From: an uncultured Alphaproteobacteria bacterium
Lineage (GTDB): Bacteria > Pseudomonadota > Alphaproteobacteria > Puniceispirillales > Puniceispirillaceae
Direction of reading: 5' to 3'
Length of the DNA stretch: 64,000 nucleotides
Assembly: GCA_937924895.1 (NCBI GenBank)
Contig: CALEYP010000097.1
Coordinates: 1-64,000, forward strand
Shown: one piece after another, positions 34,887-50,431 of the stretch
Layout: each line of letters opens with the position of its first letter
Position numbering within the stretch: the stretch's first letter is position 1
The notes under the pieces: model-generated
What the model was told of the DNA's origin: nothing
The model's database searches: none
What the model saw: only the letters and a program-made list of their open reading frames with translations
Program-made: the position numbers and the translations under genes

Positions 34887-36196
34887 ACGCCCTCATCCCT
34901 ATTCATCCGCAGCAGGTCAAAGGGCCCTTTGCTGTCCTTGATATTGGCTCGTCTAAATTAGCTTGCTTAATTATTGAACAAGCCGCAGATGGCAGCCTGA
35001 CTGTCTTATCTCATGCGATGCATGCATCGGCTGGCATCCAGAGAGGTGAGATTTCAGACCTCGCTGAATTTTCAGCAACCTTAGGGAAAGTGGTGGAAGC
35101 CGCAGAACGCAAAGCCTCGCTGACTGTCAAAGATTTACATATTGTGATGCCAGGCGGACGAATTGCCTCACAGATTAGCCGTCATCAATTAGAATTGGCA
35201 GATTCGCTTGTGGGGGCACGAGATATCCGCCGGCTGCTGACAAAGCAATTCCAGTCACCTCTCCCAGAGGGACGTGCTTTGATTCAAACTGAAGAGCTAG
35301 GCTATATGATTGATGGCCATCACCCTGTCCGCAACCCCAAAGGGATGCGCGCTAGCCACCTTTCAGTTGATATCACTTCTTTAACCATTGATAGCAGTGC
35401 CTATCTGAATGTCTCTGAGGCTGCCGAACATAATCATCTCTCGCTTGGTCGTCTCGGCAATGCGGCAGCGGCAAGTGGCCTATCATGCTTAACGGAAGAA
35501 GAACGTGACCTCGGCGCTCTCATTCTGGATATGGGTGGCGGGACAACATCTGCTGCCTTATTCCTTCATGGCGGCATTATTGGCTTGGTGAGCGTACCAT
35601 TAGGCGGCATTCAAATCACAAGAGATATTGCCAATATCCTCTCATTATCGCTCAGCGATGCGGAACGATTAAAGGCGATGGAGGGATCTGTTACACCATC
35701 CCATGGTGAAGCATTAGGCGATATTTTAGCGCCCCCACCCTTTGCCGCACGCGGTGATAATTTTGTACCTGCCAGCGCCCCCTTCCAAATGCAAGATTTA
35801 CAATTGTCAAATGGCGAAGTGATTAGCCGTCAATTCTTGGCAGATGTGATCAGACCACGCATTGAGGAAATTTTGGATCTTATTCAAAAGCGGCTTGAAG
35901 CGGGCGGGCTTGCCAATCACATCTCAAAAAGAGTGGTGTTAACGGGCGGCGCAAGCCAGCTCACTGGCATGGCTGATTTTGTCTCACAATATTGGCAGAG
36001 ACATGCGAGCCTTGCCCATCCCATCCAAGTCTCAGGCCTTGATGATACAACATCAGGCCCTGCCTATGCCGCCCCCATCGGCATGGCCCTTCAGTTGATG
36101 AAAATCGCTGATACGCCCCATCAATCTTACCATCCTGCAAGTCTGTCTCGTTCGCCCTTTGGGCGGTTGGGACTATGGCTTCGCACCCACCTGTGA
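34883..36196 (+). CDS. ftsA: Cell division protein FtsA
   Basis: A 437-residue actin-fold ATPase that tethers FtsZ to the membrane. Phosphate-1 and phosphate-2 loops are VLDIGSSKLACL near residue 19 and LDMGGGTTSAALF near residue 215; VLTGGASQLTGM near residue 353 is the adenosine motif. The C-terminal SPFGRLGLWLRTHL is the amphipathic membrane-targeting helix. All domains are intact. It is followed by a small ORF and then ftsZ. Confidence 0.96.
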   Translation: MNALIPIHPQQVKGPFAVLDIGSSKLACLIIEQAADGSLTVLSHAMHASAGIQRGEISDLAEFSATLGKVVEAAERKASLTVKDLHIVMPGGRIASQISRHQLELADSLVGARDIRRLLTKQFQSPLPEGRALIQTEELGYMIDGHHPVRNPKGMRASHLSVDITSLTIDSSAYLNVSEAAEHNHLSLGRLGNAAAASGLSCLTEEERDLGALILDMGGGTTSAALFLHGGIIGLVSVPLGGIQITRDIANILSLSLSDAERLKAMEGSVTPSHGEALGDILAPPPFAARGDNFVPASAPFQMQDLQLSNGEVISRQFLADVIRPRIEEILDLIQKRLEAGGLANHISKRVVLTGGASQLTGMADFVSQYWQRHASLAHPIQVSGLDDTTSGPAYAAPIGMALQLMKIADTPHQSYHPASLSRSPFGRLGLWLRTHL

Positions 36197-36213
36197 TGAA
36201 AGGAGATCATTCC

Positions 36214-36318
36214 ATGTCACACAGCCCCATTTTCACCTATCTGACCTGCTTGGATGCCCCAACAAGCACCAGATCGCCTGCTGTTCGTCAAACAGCCAAC
36301 ATCAAAGCCTTATTCTAG
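36214..36318 (+). CDS. Possible 34-residue peptide between ftsA and ftsZ
   Basis: An ATG preceded by AAAGGAG, with eight bases between, opens a 34-codon frame ([10 protein letters not shown]...) that ends at TAG 36316, right before the GGGAGG ribosome site of ftsZ. It fills the only real gap (135 bp) in the ftsQ-ftsA-ftsZ stretch. No homologue is recognised and no membrane segment is evident. It may be a leader peptide whose translation affects ftsZ expression or simply a chance frame; codons look normal for the region. Confidence 0.4.
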   Translation: MSHSPIFTYLTCLDAPTSTRSPAVRQTANIKALF

Positions 36319-36331
36319 AAGGGAGGCTAAC

Positions 36332-38050
36332 ATGACAATTAACTTAACTGTTCCGCATACTATGCAAGAACTTCGTCCACGAATCACGGTTATTGGCGTT
36401 GGCGGTGCTGGCTGTAACGCTGTCAATAACATGATTAATGGCGATCTTGATGGTGTCGATTTCCTCGTCGCCAACACAGATGGCCAAGCTTTGGCGCATT
36501 CTCTTGCGCCACGCAAAATCCAGCTTGGGTCAAACCTTACCGCTGGCCTGGGCGCAGGGTCTAAGCCTGATATTGGCCGGCAAGCTGCTGAAGAATCCAT
36601 GAATGAAGTGCTTGCTGAATTATCAGATTGCAACATGGTCTTTATCACAGCTGGTATGGGCGGTGGCACTGGCACAGGTGCTGCCCCTGTTATCGCCAAA
36701 GCAGCGAGAGAGCGCGGCATCCTGACAGTTGGTGTGGTCACAAAACCATTCCAATTTGAAGGACCACGTCGCATGAAACAAGCGGAAGCTGGCATTGAAC
36801 AATTGGCAGCCCATGTCGATACGTTGATTGTGGTACCGAACCAGAATCTATTCCATGTTACCAATGAGCGCACCACATTTGCTGATGCGTTCCACATGGC
36901 TGATACGGTCCTCTATCAAGGCGTTTGCGGTGTGACTGACCTGATGCTCAAGCCTGGCATCATCAACCTTGATTTTGCTGATATCCGGTCTGTTATGACT
37001 GAGATGGGCAAAGCTATGATGGGAACAGGTGAAGCCTCAGGTGAAGGCCGTGCCATCACAGCTGCTGAGACAGCGATTAACAATCCCCTATTAGAAGATA
37101 CATCTCTGCGCGGCGCCAAAGCCTTAATCGTCAATGTGACAGGCGGCCCAGAGCTTGGTTTCTTCGAGGTTGATGAGGCTGTGCAGCGGATCCGCAATGA
37201 AGTGGATGAAGATGCAAATCTTATCTTTGGTTCAGCGATTGATGATACGCTTGATGGTACCATCCGCGTATCTGTGGTTGCCACAGGCATCGATGCCACG
37301 GCCTACAGCCAACCAGCGCCACATCATCATGCCCCATCAACGACATCTTCTCTTGGCTCATCTGATTTGCGCATGCCGTCAGACGCGCCAGTGGCTGCTG
37401 CGCCAGCCGCACCAGTAATGGCAGAGGAAGAGGCAATGCCAGCGGCGCCATCTGAAGATGATGCCCCTGCTATCACCTCTGATGAGATGACAGCTGATTC
37501 TATTGTCGAGTTGGATGAGATTGCCGTTGACCCACAGATGGATGAGGAATCACACACTGACTTGGCAAGTGAAGGCGAAATGGAGATGGCTGACACACAG
37601 CTTGATCTTGAAGCAGCCGTGGCTGAGACAAGCGTGACAAGCGCAAGTGAGCCAACATTGGCTTTGGGTGATGCGGACATGACAGAAGACGCCCCTGTCG
37701 CTCGTATTGAAGATGAGAGCGTTGCAGAAACACCAGCAACAGAAGAGGCCTTCATTCCTGCAGCACCGTTAAGTGTGGAGCCAGACCCCGTGCTTGCCGC
37801 GGCGGCGCCAGTACCACAATCACGCCCGAGCTTGATTCATAAGATCTCAGGGCTGTGGGCACCACGCAAGGCAGAAGAATCAGAAGCCCCCGCGCAAGAG
37901 CCAAAGGCAATGCCAGAAGAGCCAAAGATTCTTGACCTTCCTCGTGGTGATGCTGTGCAAGAAAGCCTACCAATCGGCGCAAATACAGCGGCTAGCGCCT
38001 CTGATGATGAGTTAGATATCCCGGCTTTCCTCCGCCGTCAGGCTAACTAA
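36332..38050 (+). CDS. ftsZ: Cell division GTPase FtsZ
   Basis: A 572-residue tubulin homologue forming the Z ring. The GTPase core covers about residues 15-320, with [13 protein letters not shown] near residue 22 and the signature GGGTGTG at about 110-116; the T7 loop [10 protein letters not shown] is near residue 211. A very long acidic, Ala/Pro/Glu-rich linker (about 325-558) follows, ending in the conserved tail peptide [14 protein letters not shown] that binds FtsA. GGGAGG precedes the ATG at 36332; the upstream frame is not coding. Confidence 0.97.
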   Translation: MTINLTVPHTMQELRPRITVIGVGGAGCNAVNNMINGDLDGVDFLVANTDGQALAHSLAPRKIQLGSNLTAGLGAGSKPDIGRQAAEESMNEVLAELSDCNMVFITAGMGGGTGTGAAPVIAKAARERGILTVGVVTKPFQFEGPRRMKQAEAGIEQLAAHVDTLIVVPNQNLFHVTNERTTFADAFHMADTVLYQGVCGVTDLMLKPGIINLDFADIRSVMTEMGKAMMGTGEASGEGRAITAAETAINNPLLEDTSLRGAKALIVNVTGGPELGFFEVDEAVQRIRNEVDEDANLIFGSAIDDTLDGTIRVSVVATGIDATAYSQPAPHHHAPSTTSSLGSSDLRMPSDAPVAAAPAAPVMAEEEAMPAAPSEDDAPAITSDEMTADSIVELDEIAVDPQMDEESHTDLASEGEMEMADTQLDLEAAVAETSVTSASEPTLALGDADMTEDAPVARIEDESVAETPATEEAFIPAAPLSVEPDPVLAAAAPVPQSRPSLIHKISGLWAPRKAEESEAPAQEPKAMPEEPKILDLPRGDAVQESLPIGANTAASASDDELDIPAFLRRQAN

Positions 38051-38062
38051 ACCAAAAAAAGA

Positions 38063-38090
38063 CAACGCGCCTGCTGCGGTGGGCGCGTTG
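38063..38090 (+). terminator. Hairpin after ftsZ
   Basis: A perfect 9-bp stem (CAACGCGCC/GGCGCGTTG) with a 10-nt loop starts 13 bp after ftsZ. No T run follows, so it may stabilise the mRNA end or attenuate rather than terminate. Confidence 0.45.
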
Positions 38091-38116
38091 CTACATTTCG
38101 TAACAGAAGAAGTGAT

Positions 38117-38146
38117 TTGGCTTTCGAAGAGAAATCTTTGTATTTT
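38117..38146 (+). promoter_or_regulatory. Possible lpxC promoter
   Basis: TTGGCT and TATTTT with an 18-bp spacer lie 26 bp before the lpxC GTG. A moderate match only. Confidence 0.3.
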
Positions 38147-38172
38147 ATGATTGCTTATAGAGGGACAAATTC

Positions 38173-39120
38173 GTGAAACCAACTTTCCACCAGGATGATA
38201 TGCAAACAAGCGTAGCAGCTGCCTTTACCTTGGCAGGTGTTGGCGTGCATTCTGGCCGGTACACGCAAATGACCATCCGCCCTGCCCCAGCTGATACAGG
38301 CATCCTCTTTCACCGCACAGATGTCGCAGGCGAAGAGGGTCACATTCTGGCCCATGCAAGCAATGCGATTGAAACCCAGCTTTGCACCAGAATTGAAAAC
38401 CGGTTTGGCGTTGGCATCAATATGATTGAGCATGTGATGGCGGCCTTTCATGGTCTAGGTGTTGACAATGCCATCGTTGAGATTGACAGCAGTGAGGTTC
38501 CTATTCTCGACGGCTCCAGCCTTCAGGTCGTTGAGCGCATTCTGCAGGTTGGCATTGCAAGATTACACACTGAGCGCCGTTATATTGAAGTGCTAGCGCC
38601 CGTATCAGCCCAGCTCGAAAATGGCGCATGGGCACAATTATCCCCTGCGGACCAGCTGACCATTGATATTGATATTGACTTTGATGACCCTGGCATTGGC
38701 CAGCAGCGTTGTCAGTTTGACATGACACAAGATGATTTTGTGACAGAGCTATCCTCTGCGCGCACCTTCTGCATGTTAAAAGATGTTGAAAAAATGCGTA
38801 ATGCTGGGCTTGCCAAAGGTGGGTCAATGGATAACGCACTTGTGTATGATAATGGCCGCATCCTCAATGAGGGTGGATTGCGCATGTCAAATGAATGTGT
38901 CCGTCACAAAGCCCTTGATTGCATGGGTGACCTCTACCTTCTTGGCATGCCTGTTAAGGCGAAATTATCATCACATATGCCCGGCCATAGACTAAGCACT
39001 ATCCTTGTACGTGCGCTGTTGGAAGCACCAGATTGCTTCCGCATTGTTGGTGGTGATGAAGGCTTGCAAGTGGCAAGCGCGACAAGCATCCCTGCCCTTG
39101 CCGTTGCGCAATCTGCTTAA
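38173..39120 (+). CDS. lpxC: UDP-3-O-acyl-N-acetylglucosamine deacetylase LpxC
   Basis: A 315-residue zinc hydrolase for the committed step of lipid A synthesis. Zinc ligands and catalytic residues are visible: MIEHVMAAFHGLG (His and Glu), SSHMPGHRLS (second His of the HxxGH), RHKALDCMGDLYLLG (Asp ligand). The N-terminal GVGVHSG loop is present. GTG at 38173 has AGAGGG eight bases upstream; ATG at 38200 with AGGA is a good alternative that gives the usual distance to GVGVHSG. Presence of lpxC implies an LPS outer membrane. Confidence 0.95.
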   Translation: MKPTFHQDDMQTSVAAAFTLAGVGVHSGRYTQMTIRPAPADTGILFHRTDVAGEEGHILAHASNAIETQLCTRIENRFGVGINMIEHVMAAFHGLGVDNAIVEIDSSEVPILDGSSLQVVERILQVGIARLHTERRYIEVLAPVSAQLENGAWAQLSPADQLTIDIDIDFDDPGIGQQRCQFDMTQDDFVTELSSARTFCMLKDVEKMRNAGLAKGGSMDNALVYDNGRILNEGGLRMSNECVRHKALDCMGDLYLLGMPVKAKLSSHMPGHRLSTILVRALLEAPDCFRIVGGDEGLQVASATSIPALAVAQSA

Positions 39121-39198
39121 TTGCGCCTCCCCCTCAATAAACTTAAAACGCTGTGCGAAATAGACCACAATCTATTCCTGCTTTTTTGACCAATAATC

Positions 39199-39229
39199 TT
39201 GATACCAATCTCATCTGAAATAGGATATA
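39199..39229 (+). promoter_or_regulatory. Possible bamD promoter
   Basis: TTGATA (39199-39204) with GGATAT or GATATA starting 18-19 bp later lies within the 146-bp lpxC-bamD gap, about 40 bp before the start. Confidence 0.35.
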
Positions 39230-39266
39230 AGCAGAAGAGATTATTGATAAAAGAGCTCTGTTACAC

Positions 39267-40088
39267 ATGTCATTACACCGCTTGTCATTGCCTCTATTGG
39301 CCAGTCTTACTTTATTGGCTGCTTGTTCATCCAATGAAGCATCAGACCTCATTCAAGAAGAGAAGCCTGTCGAAGTTCTCTATAATGAGGCACTTGATAC
39401 GGCATTAAATCAATCAGCAAAGGCAGCCGCCCCAAAATTTGAAGAGGTAGAGCGCCAACACCCTTATAGCCAATGGGCCACACAAGCGCAGGTCATGGCT
39501 GCTTGGGCGTTTTATCAGGATAATCAATATGGCCGCGCCATTGCCGCACTTGACCGCTTCATTGAGCTGAACCCTGCCGCGGGCGAACTCACTGAATATG
39601 CCTATTATCTGCGTGCACTTTCTTTCTATGAGCAGATTGTCGATGTTGAACGTGATGCAGCCATGACACGGGAAGCGAAATCTGCCTTTGAGGAATTACT
39701 CCGTCGCTATCCTAATGGGATTTATGCGCGTGACAGCCAATTGAAACTAGACCTCACGCGGTCACATCTTGCTGGCAAAGAAATGGCTGTGGGACGATTT
39801 TACCTAGAGGCTGGCCATCATGGGGCTGCCATTAATCGCTTCCAAAATGTGGTGCGTGATTATGACACCACAAACCAAGTGCCAGAAGCCCTGTACCGGT
39901 TGATTGAATCCTATCTATCGCTCGGCATTCGAGACGAAGCAGAGCGTGTCTTGCAGGTCGCGGAATTCAATTATCCTGATTCGATTTGGACAAAACGAGG
40001 GATTGTTGTCGTTGACAACCCGAACCGTCCAGCGCCGCAAGGCCTCATTGAAAGCCTCTTTACGTCAACCATCGCGATTTTTGATTAA
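39267..40088 (+). CDS. bamD: Outer membrane assembly lipoprotein BamD
   Basis: A 273-residue lipoprotein of the BAM complex that inserts beta-barrel proteins. The signal peptide ends in the lipobox LLAAC (Cys about 19). The mature part is helical TPR repeats: LYNEALDTAL, FEEVERQHPYSQWATQAQVMAAWAFYQDNQY and so on, matching YfiO/ComL. It is followed five bases later by recN. Confidence 0.94.
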   Translation: MSLHRLSLPLLASLTLLAACSSNEASDLIQEEKPVEVLYNEALDTALNQSAKAAAPKFEEVERQHPYSQWATQAQVMAAWAFYQDNQYGRAIAALDRFIELNPAAGELTEYAYYLRALSFYEQIVDVERDAAMTREAKSAFEELLRRYPNGIYARDSQLKLDLTRSHLAGKEMAVGRFYLEAGHHGAAINRFQNVVRDYDTTNQVPEALYRLIESYLSLGIRDEAERVLQVAEFNYPDSIWTKRGIVVVDNPNRPAPQGLIESLFTSTIAIFD

Positions 40089-40093
40089 GTGCT

Positions 40094-45592
<5,499 letters not shown>

Positions 45593-45593
<1 letters not shown>

Positions 45594-46507
45594 TAAACCG
45601 CTCCTCTATGCTGCATTTTTGTTAGGACAAGACAACTCCACTCATCAATATGAATGGCGCGCCTCACCACGAGACCACATCTGCGATAGGCTGCTCGTAT
45701 TTGCCGTTCTTGATTGATGAGGATCCCTGATAAAATCAACACACCATCATCAGCGAGATGAGAGGAGATATCAGGCGCTAATTCCTTTAACGGCCCGGCT
45801 AAGATATTGGCAATTAGCAAATCATAGGGTGCCGATTGACGCACGGTGCGGTGCGCAAATCCTTTTGATGTCACACATGATAGTGACTGCGGCGCAATAT
45901 GGTTAAGCCGACGATTAGCTAGCGCTGTACGTGTTGCCACGGGATCAATATCAGACGCCACAATTGTCGCAGATGGCACGAGACGTGAGACAGCCATGGC
46001 CAAAATCGCGCTGCCGGCCCCAAGGTCCAAGACACGGCGTGCAGAACGCTTTGCCAACACATCATCTAAGGCACGCAAGCACCCTTCAGTTGTGGGATGT
46101 GTACCAGAGCCAAATGCTTCTGCGGCCTCAACATGTAATTTCTTAGCCCCTGCTGGTGCGGCTTCGGTGATATGGGCGCCATAGACCCAAAACCGCCCTA
46201 TATGCAATGCCGGAAACGAGGCGCGGTTTTCCGCTAACCAATCACGCACCCCATGGTCAATAATTTCATAAGGCGGCGCGTTGTCTGCTTCTGAGGCTAA
46301 TGTGAGCGCATGCTTTACAAGCCCCTCATCAGGTGCAGTGTCAAAAAAACCCTCAATAATCCAGGTTGGCGCATCCAGATAAGGACGTGACACAGATACG
46401 ACATGTGCCCCGCAAATTTCCGTTAGAGCCGTCTCATAGGCCACGGTTGGGACGATATTTTGCCCCTCTATTTCACATCTCACCGACCAACTTGCTGTGG
46501 CATCCAT
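45593..46507 (-). CDS. prmA: Ribosomal protein L11 methyltransferase PrmA
   Basis: A 304-residue SAM-dependent methyltransferase. The N-terminal substrate-binding ferredoxin-like domain (about 1-95) is followed by the Rossmann domain with VLDLGAGSAILAMA near residue 160, where the usual GTGSG is GAGSA, DIDP and the NILAGPLKELAP motif. AFGSGTHPTTEGCLRAL is characteristic of the family. It lies between pepP-like and uvrD-like genes on the same strand. Confidence 0.92.
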
Positions 46508-46518
46508 TATGCTATCCT

Positions 46519-48786
46519 TTATGGCTTTTCAACAAAGCTTGCGACCACTTTCTTGTGACCCGCTTTGTCAAAGGCAATCTCTAATTTATCGCCTTCTACT
46601 GATTTGACATTACCCATACCAAATTTCTGGTGAAAGACTCTATCTCCAATGGCAAACCCGCTTTTATTGTCACCAGAGGGCAGCCAACCATCTTGGTCAC
46701 GTTTCGGCGCTGCGCTAATCGGTTGTTGGCGCCGTGCCGCAGCGCGGTGCCAACCAGGCCCATAGCCGGCTTGCCCAGCGCGCTCTCCGGCATCGCCAAT
46801 CATCAAAGGCTCAGAGCGCCCCACTGATAAGCCTTGCGCCATATCTTCCTTGATGTGATCTTTGGGTAATTCTGCGACAAAACGAGAGGGAATACAGGCT
46901 TGCCAAAGCCCATGAATCCGCCGGTTAGCCGCAAAAGAAATAAAGAGATTGCGCCGCGCACGGGTAATGCCGACATAACCAAGCCGGCGTTCTTCTTCAA
47001 GCCCTGCGCCGCCATTCTCATCCAAGGAGCGTTGCGACGGAAAGACTCCTTCCTCCCATCCTGGCAAAAAGACAGTATCGAATTCCAGCCCCTTAGCCGC
47101 ATGCAAGGTCATTAGCGAAACCTCACCATCCTGATTGGCTGTCTCTGTATCTGTGACCAGCGCTATATGCTCAAGAAAGGCGCCCAATGTCTCAAAATCT
47201 TCCATTGATGCAACGAGTTCTTTGAGGTTTTCAAGACGCCCCGGCGAATCTGGATTCTTATCCGCTTGCCACATCGCTGTGTAGCCGGAATCATCCAAGA
47301 CAAAACGGGCTAAATCTGCGGCTGATAATTGGTCAATATCACGACGCCAACTTTCAATCTGGCCTACGAATTGCGCCAAGGCCCGCCGCGCTTGTGGTTT
47401 TAGCTCATCACTGTCCACTAGCCCGGCTGCTGCCGCTAGATAGGGCTGTTCTGTGGCACGGGCATAGCTATAAATCGCTTGCAACGAAGCGGCCCCCAAC
47501 CCTCTTTTTGGTGTGTTGATGATGCGCTCAAACGCTAAATCATCATTTGGTTGCGCAATCAGCCGTAAATAGGCGAGCGCATCTCGTATCTCAGCGCGCT
47601 CATAAAATCGTGTCCCAATCACCCGATAGGGCAACCCAATAGCGATAAACCGCTCTTCGAACTCACGTGTCTGAAACCCTGCACGCACCAAGACGGCCAT
47701 TTGGTTTAGATCATGCCCATCCTTGATCAGAAATTCAATCTGGCTGGCCAGAGACCGTGCTTCTTCATGCCCATCCCAATAACCTGATAATTGAATTTTC
47801 TCGCCTGCTTCTCCAGCGGTATATAAATCTTTGCCGAGCCGCGTTTCATTATGAGAGATTAGAGCAGAGGCACAGGCTAGGATATTAGATGTTGAACGAT
47901 AATTCTCTTCCAATCTCACAATCTTGGCGCCGGTATAATCCTTTTCAAATTTGAGGATGTTACCTACCTCAGCACCGCGCCAGCCATAAATTGATTGGTC
48001 ATCATCGCCGACACAGCAGAGGTTTTTATGCTTCTGCGCCAAGAGACGCAGCCATAAATATTGTGAGACATTCGTATCTTGATATTCATCAACCAAAATA
48101 TGCGTATAGCGATTTTGATAGTCAGCCAAGATATCTGGATGTGTGGTGAAGATGGTCAAAAGATGCAATAGCAAGTCACCAAAATCACAGGCATTCAAGC
48201 TCACAAGTCGCGCTTGATAGGCCTTATAAAGCTCTGCCGCTTTGCCATCCGCAAGATCACCTGCTTCATCGATTGAGATTTTATCTGCAGTGAGCCCTTT
48301 ATCTTTCCATTTGCCAAACAACGCCAAAATTGCGCGAGGCTGCCATCGTTTGGGATCAATCTCTTTGGCTTCCATGACCTGCTTTACAAGTCGCAATTGG
48401 TCATCTGTATCAATGATGGTAAAACGCGAATTTAATCCGACTAGTTCAGCATGGCGGCGCAAAATACGAGCCGCGACCGAATGGAATGTGCCAAGCATCA
48501 CTTGCTCTGCCATCGGCCCGACCATCCCTGCCACACGATCTTTCATCTCTCGTGCTGCTTTGTTGGTAAAGGTCACTGCCAAAATATTCCATGGCGCAGC
48601 AGTACGCGTTGCAATCAGCTGTGCCACGCGCGAGGTCAAGACGCGGGTTTTGCCAGTACCAGCGCCCGACAAAACCAACAAAGGGCCCTCCAATGTGGTG
48701 ACGGCCTCTTCCTGAGGGCCGTTCAAGCCCTGCAGCCACGGCGCCTGTGCGCCAGCGACTTGTGTTGTGTTAGACTCTAAAGACAC
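46519..48786 (-). CDS. UvrD/PcrA-type DNA helicase
   Basis: A 755-residue superfamily 1A 3'-5' helicase for nucleotide excision and mismatch repair. Motif I SGAGTGKTRVLT near residue 40, motif II LVDEYQDTN, motif III DDDQSIYGWRGA, motif IV EENYRSTSNIL, motif V LMTLHAAKGLEFDTVFLPG and motif VI YVGITRARR are all present. The C-terminal RVFHQKFGMGNVKSVEGDKLEI is the Tudor-like RNA polymerase-binding end of PcrA/UvrD. A GTG at 48786 with AGGTGGG upstream is preferred; an ATG 60 bases earlier lacks a ribosome site. Confidence 0.93.
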   Translation of the reverse strand: MSLESNTTQVAGAQAPWLQGLNGPQEEAVTTLEGPLLVLSGAGTGKTRVLTSRVAQLIATRTAAPWNILAVTFTNKAAREMKDRVAGMVGPMAEQVMLGTFHSVAARILRRHAELVGLNSRFTIIDTDDQLRLVKQVMEAKEIDPKRWQPRAILALFGKWKDKGLTADKISIDEAGDLADGKAAELYKAYQARLVSLNACDFGDLLLHLLTIFTTHPDILADYQNRYTHILVDEYQDTNVSQYLWLRLLAQKHKNLCCVGDDDQSIYGWRGAEVGNILKFEKDYTGAKIVRLEENYRSTSNILACASALISHNETRLGKDLYTAGEAGEKIQLSGYWDGHEEARSLASQIEFLIKDGHDLNQMAVLVRAGFQTREFEERFIAIGLPYRVIGTRFYERAEIRDALAYLRLIAQPNDDLAFERIINTPKRGLGAASLQAIYSYARATEQPYLAAAAGLVDSDELKPQARRALAQFVGQIESWRRDIDQLSAADLARFVLDDSGYTAMWQADKNPDSPGRLENLKELVASMEDFETLGAFLEHIALVTDTETANQDGEVSLMTLHAAKGLEFDTVFLPGWEEGVFPSQRSLDENGGAGLEEERRLGYVGITRARRNLFISFAANRRIHGLWQACIPSRFVAELPKDHIKEDMAQGLSVGRSEPLMIGDAGERAGQAGYGPGWHRAAARRQQPISAAPKRDQDGWLPSGDNKSGFAIGDRVFHQKFGMGNVKSVEGDKLEIAFDKAGHKKVVASFVEKP

Positions 48787-48940
48787 CTGACTGACCCACC
48801 TGACATCAATGACTGAAACTCGTCTTTGGAAGATAGAACAAATCATGAAAATAAAAAAGGGGCTGGCTCAGGAAAATTTTAATATCTGACCTCACTTTCC
48901 TTGCCATATAGGCGCATCTCCCCTCTCTCATTTCAGGTGA

Positions 48941-48970
48941 TGGACAAATCAGGCCTGAGCGCATTATACT
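48941..48970 (+). promoter_or_regulatory. Predicted promoter of mlaA-mlaC
   Basis: TGGACA (48941-48946) and TATACT (48965-48970) with an 18-bp spacer, each one base off the consensus, lie 31 bp before the mlaA start. The rest of the 215-bp divergent gap shows nothing else. Confidence 0.5.
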
Positions 48971-49001
48971 GCCCGCAAGACGGCGATAAGAAGTGATGAT
49001 T

Positions 49002-49763
49002 ATGAGACGACAATTGAGAGCCCTCACTACCCTTACCATGATCCTATGTGCGGCCTGTCTTGGCGCATGTACGAGCCTGCCTGTAGATGAGCGCAGCGAC
49101 GCACGCGACCCCTATGAAGAGACCAATCGCAAGATTTTCGCCTTTAACATGGCCGCTGATAGCTATGTGTTAGAGCCTGTCGCAAGCGGGTATCGGTCTG
49201 CCGCGCCGCAACCTGTTCAGACGGCTGTTTCAAACCATGTCAATTGGGTCAGCCTGCCATCAACAGCGGTGAATTCAACATTACAAGGGAAGTTTGAAAA
49301 TGCCGCTTTGGCTGTTTTGCACTTTGCTGTGAATGGCCTCACATTAGGGTTTGCAAACCTCACTGAAGATGATGTGCAGCCAACACAAGAAGATTTTGGT
49401 CAAACATTAGCAGCAGCAAATGTTCCAGAAGGCGCCTATATCGAAGTACCACTTTTGGGCGGCCAATCCGTACGTGCCTTTTCAGGCCGCGTGGTGGATT
49501 TTGTCTTAAACCCGCTATCTGCTCTACAAGCCGGACAGGTCGGTGAGACCGTTCAAACCGCGCAAATGCCTGTCGGTATCGTCTCTACCAGAGCCCAATA
49601 TTTCGATCAAATTAATGAGGTGAAATATAATAGTCTTGACCCGTATGCCAGAACGCGCTCTGTTTATTATCAGAGACGCGAAGGGTTGCTCTCTGACCGA
49701 TTGCCTGGCCAGATTGTAGCCGATGCGAATGACGATGCGTTTGACGAGTTTTTTGGAGATTAA
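49002..49763 (+). CDS. mlaA: Outer membrane lipoprotein MlaA (VacJ)
   Basis: A 253-residue lipoprotein that removes misplaced phospholipids from the outer leaflet of the outer membrane. The signal peptide ends CLGAC, giving an acylated Cys near residue 23. Conserved MlaA parts: DPYEETNRKIFAFN, NHVNWVSLPSTAVNSTLQG, ALAVLHFAVNGLTLGFAN, EDFGQTLA, GAYIEVPLLGG and the YNSLDPYARTRSVYYQRR end. Of three clustered start codons, 49002 has the best-spaced AAGAAG. mlaC follows three bases later. Confidence 0.93.
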   Translation: MRRQLRALTTLTMILCAACLGACTSLPVDERSDARDPYEETNRKIFAFNMAADSYVLEPVASGYRSAAPQPVQTAVSNHVNWVSLPSTAVNSTLQGKFENAALAVLHFAVNGLTLGFANLTEDDVQPTQEDFGQTLAAANVPEGAYIEVPLLGGQSVRAFSGRVVDFVLNPLSALQAGQVGETVQTAQMPVGIVSTRAQYFDQINEVKYNSLDPYARTRSVYYQRREGLLSDRLPGQIVADANDDAFDEFFGD

Positions 49764-49766
49764 TCA

Positions 49767-50384
49767 ATGGGTGCCATCCTTCGCTTTGTAATGCCCGTTC
49801 TGGCGGCCCTCTGGCTTAGCAGCACATCGGCACAAGCTGATGCTCGGTTAGAAACAGCAAAGTCACTTGTCTCTGATATGGCTATCGCTGTGAAAGAGGC
49901 CGTTGAAGCCGATTATGCAGATGAAGCAGCACGCCTTGCCGCAGTGAATGACCTTCTTGATCGCTATTTTGATTTTGAGGGTATTACACGCTTTTCTGCC
50001 GGCCGGTATTGGCGCGCCGCGACAGAGGCTGAAAAAGCTGACTACACCCATTTGTTCCGCACTGTTTTGACAGGTCTTGCGGCACGTCAATTTGACCAGC
50101 TTAAGGGCCTTGATTATACCGTGACTGATGCGGTTTCAAAAGGGGATCGCTTAGTCCTCGTCACAGGCACAATGTCAGACCCAAGTGGCACTAACCCAGA
50201 TGCGATTGTGAGCTGGCGTGTCGCGACGCCGGCTGATAAAGAACAGCGTATCATTGATGTTGAGATTGAAAATATTTCAATGCTGATCACACAACAGCAA
50301 GAGAACACAGCTATCATTCGCAAGAATGGCGGGCAATTCTCTGCCCTGATTGATGTGCTTAAAAAATCAGCGCAGGATCTCTAA
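49767..50384 (+). CDS. mlaC: Periplasmic phospholipid carrier MlaC
   Basis: A 205-residue periplasmic protein with a signal peptide (about 1-24, ending AQA) and the MlaC/Ttg2D fold: LLDRYFDFEGITRFSAGRYWRAA, then YTHLFRTVLTGLAARQF and the C-terminal strand-helix segment ending FSALIDVLKK. MlaC carries lipids between MlaA and the inner membrane MlaFED complex, whose genes are not in this window. Translated with mlaA. Confidence 0.92.
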   Translation: MGAILRFVMPVLAALWLSSTSAQADARLETAKSLVSDMAIAVKEAVEADYADEAARLAAVNDLLDRYFDFEGITRFSAGRYWRAATEAEKADYTHLFRTVLTGLAARQFDQLKGLDYTVTDAVSKGDRLVLVTGTMSDPSGTNPDAIVSWRVATPADKEQRIIDVEIENISMLITQQQENTAIIRKNGGQFSALIDVLKKSAQDL

Positions 50385-50431
50385 ACCCTGCGCCTTCTAA
50401 ATATTTAAAGTTCGTGGTTCGCTTGTAGCGC

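Noticed and set aside
36310..36897. 195-residue minus-strand frame opposite ftsZ
   Set aside because: Shadow of a strongly conserved gene; no family signature or ribosome site.
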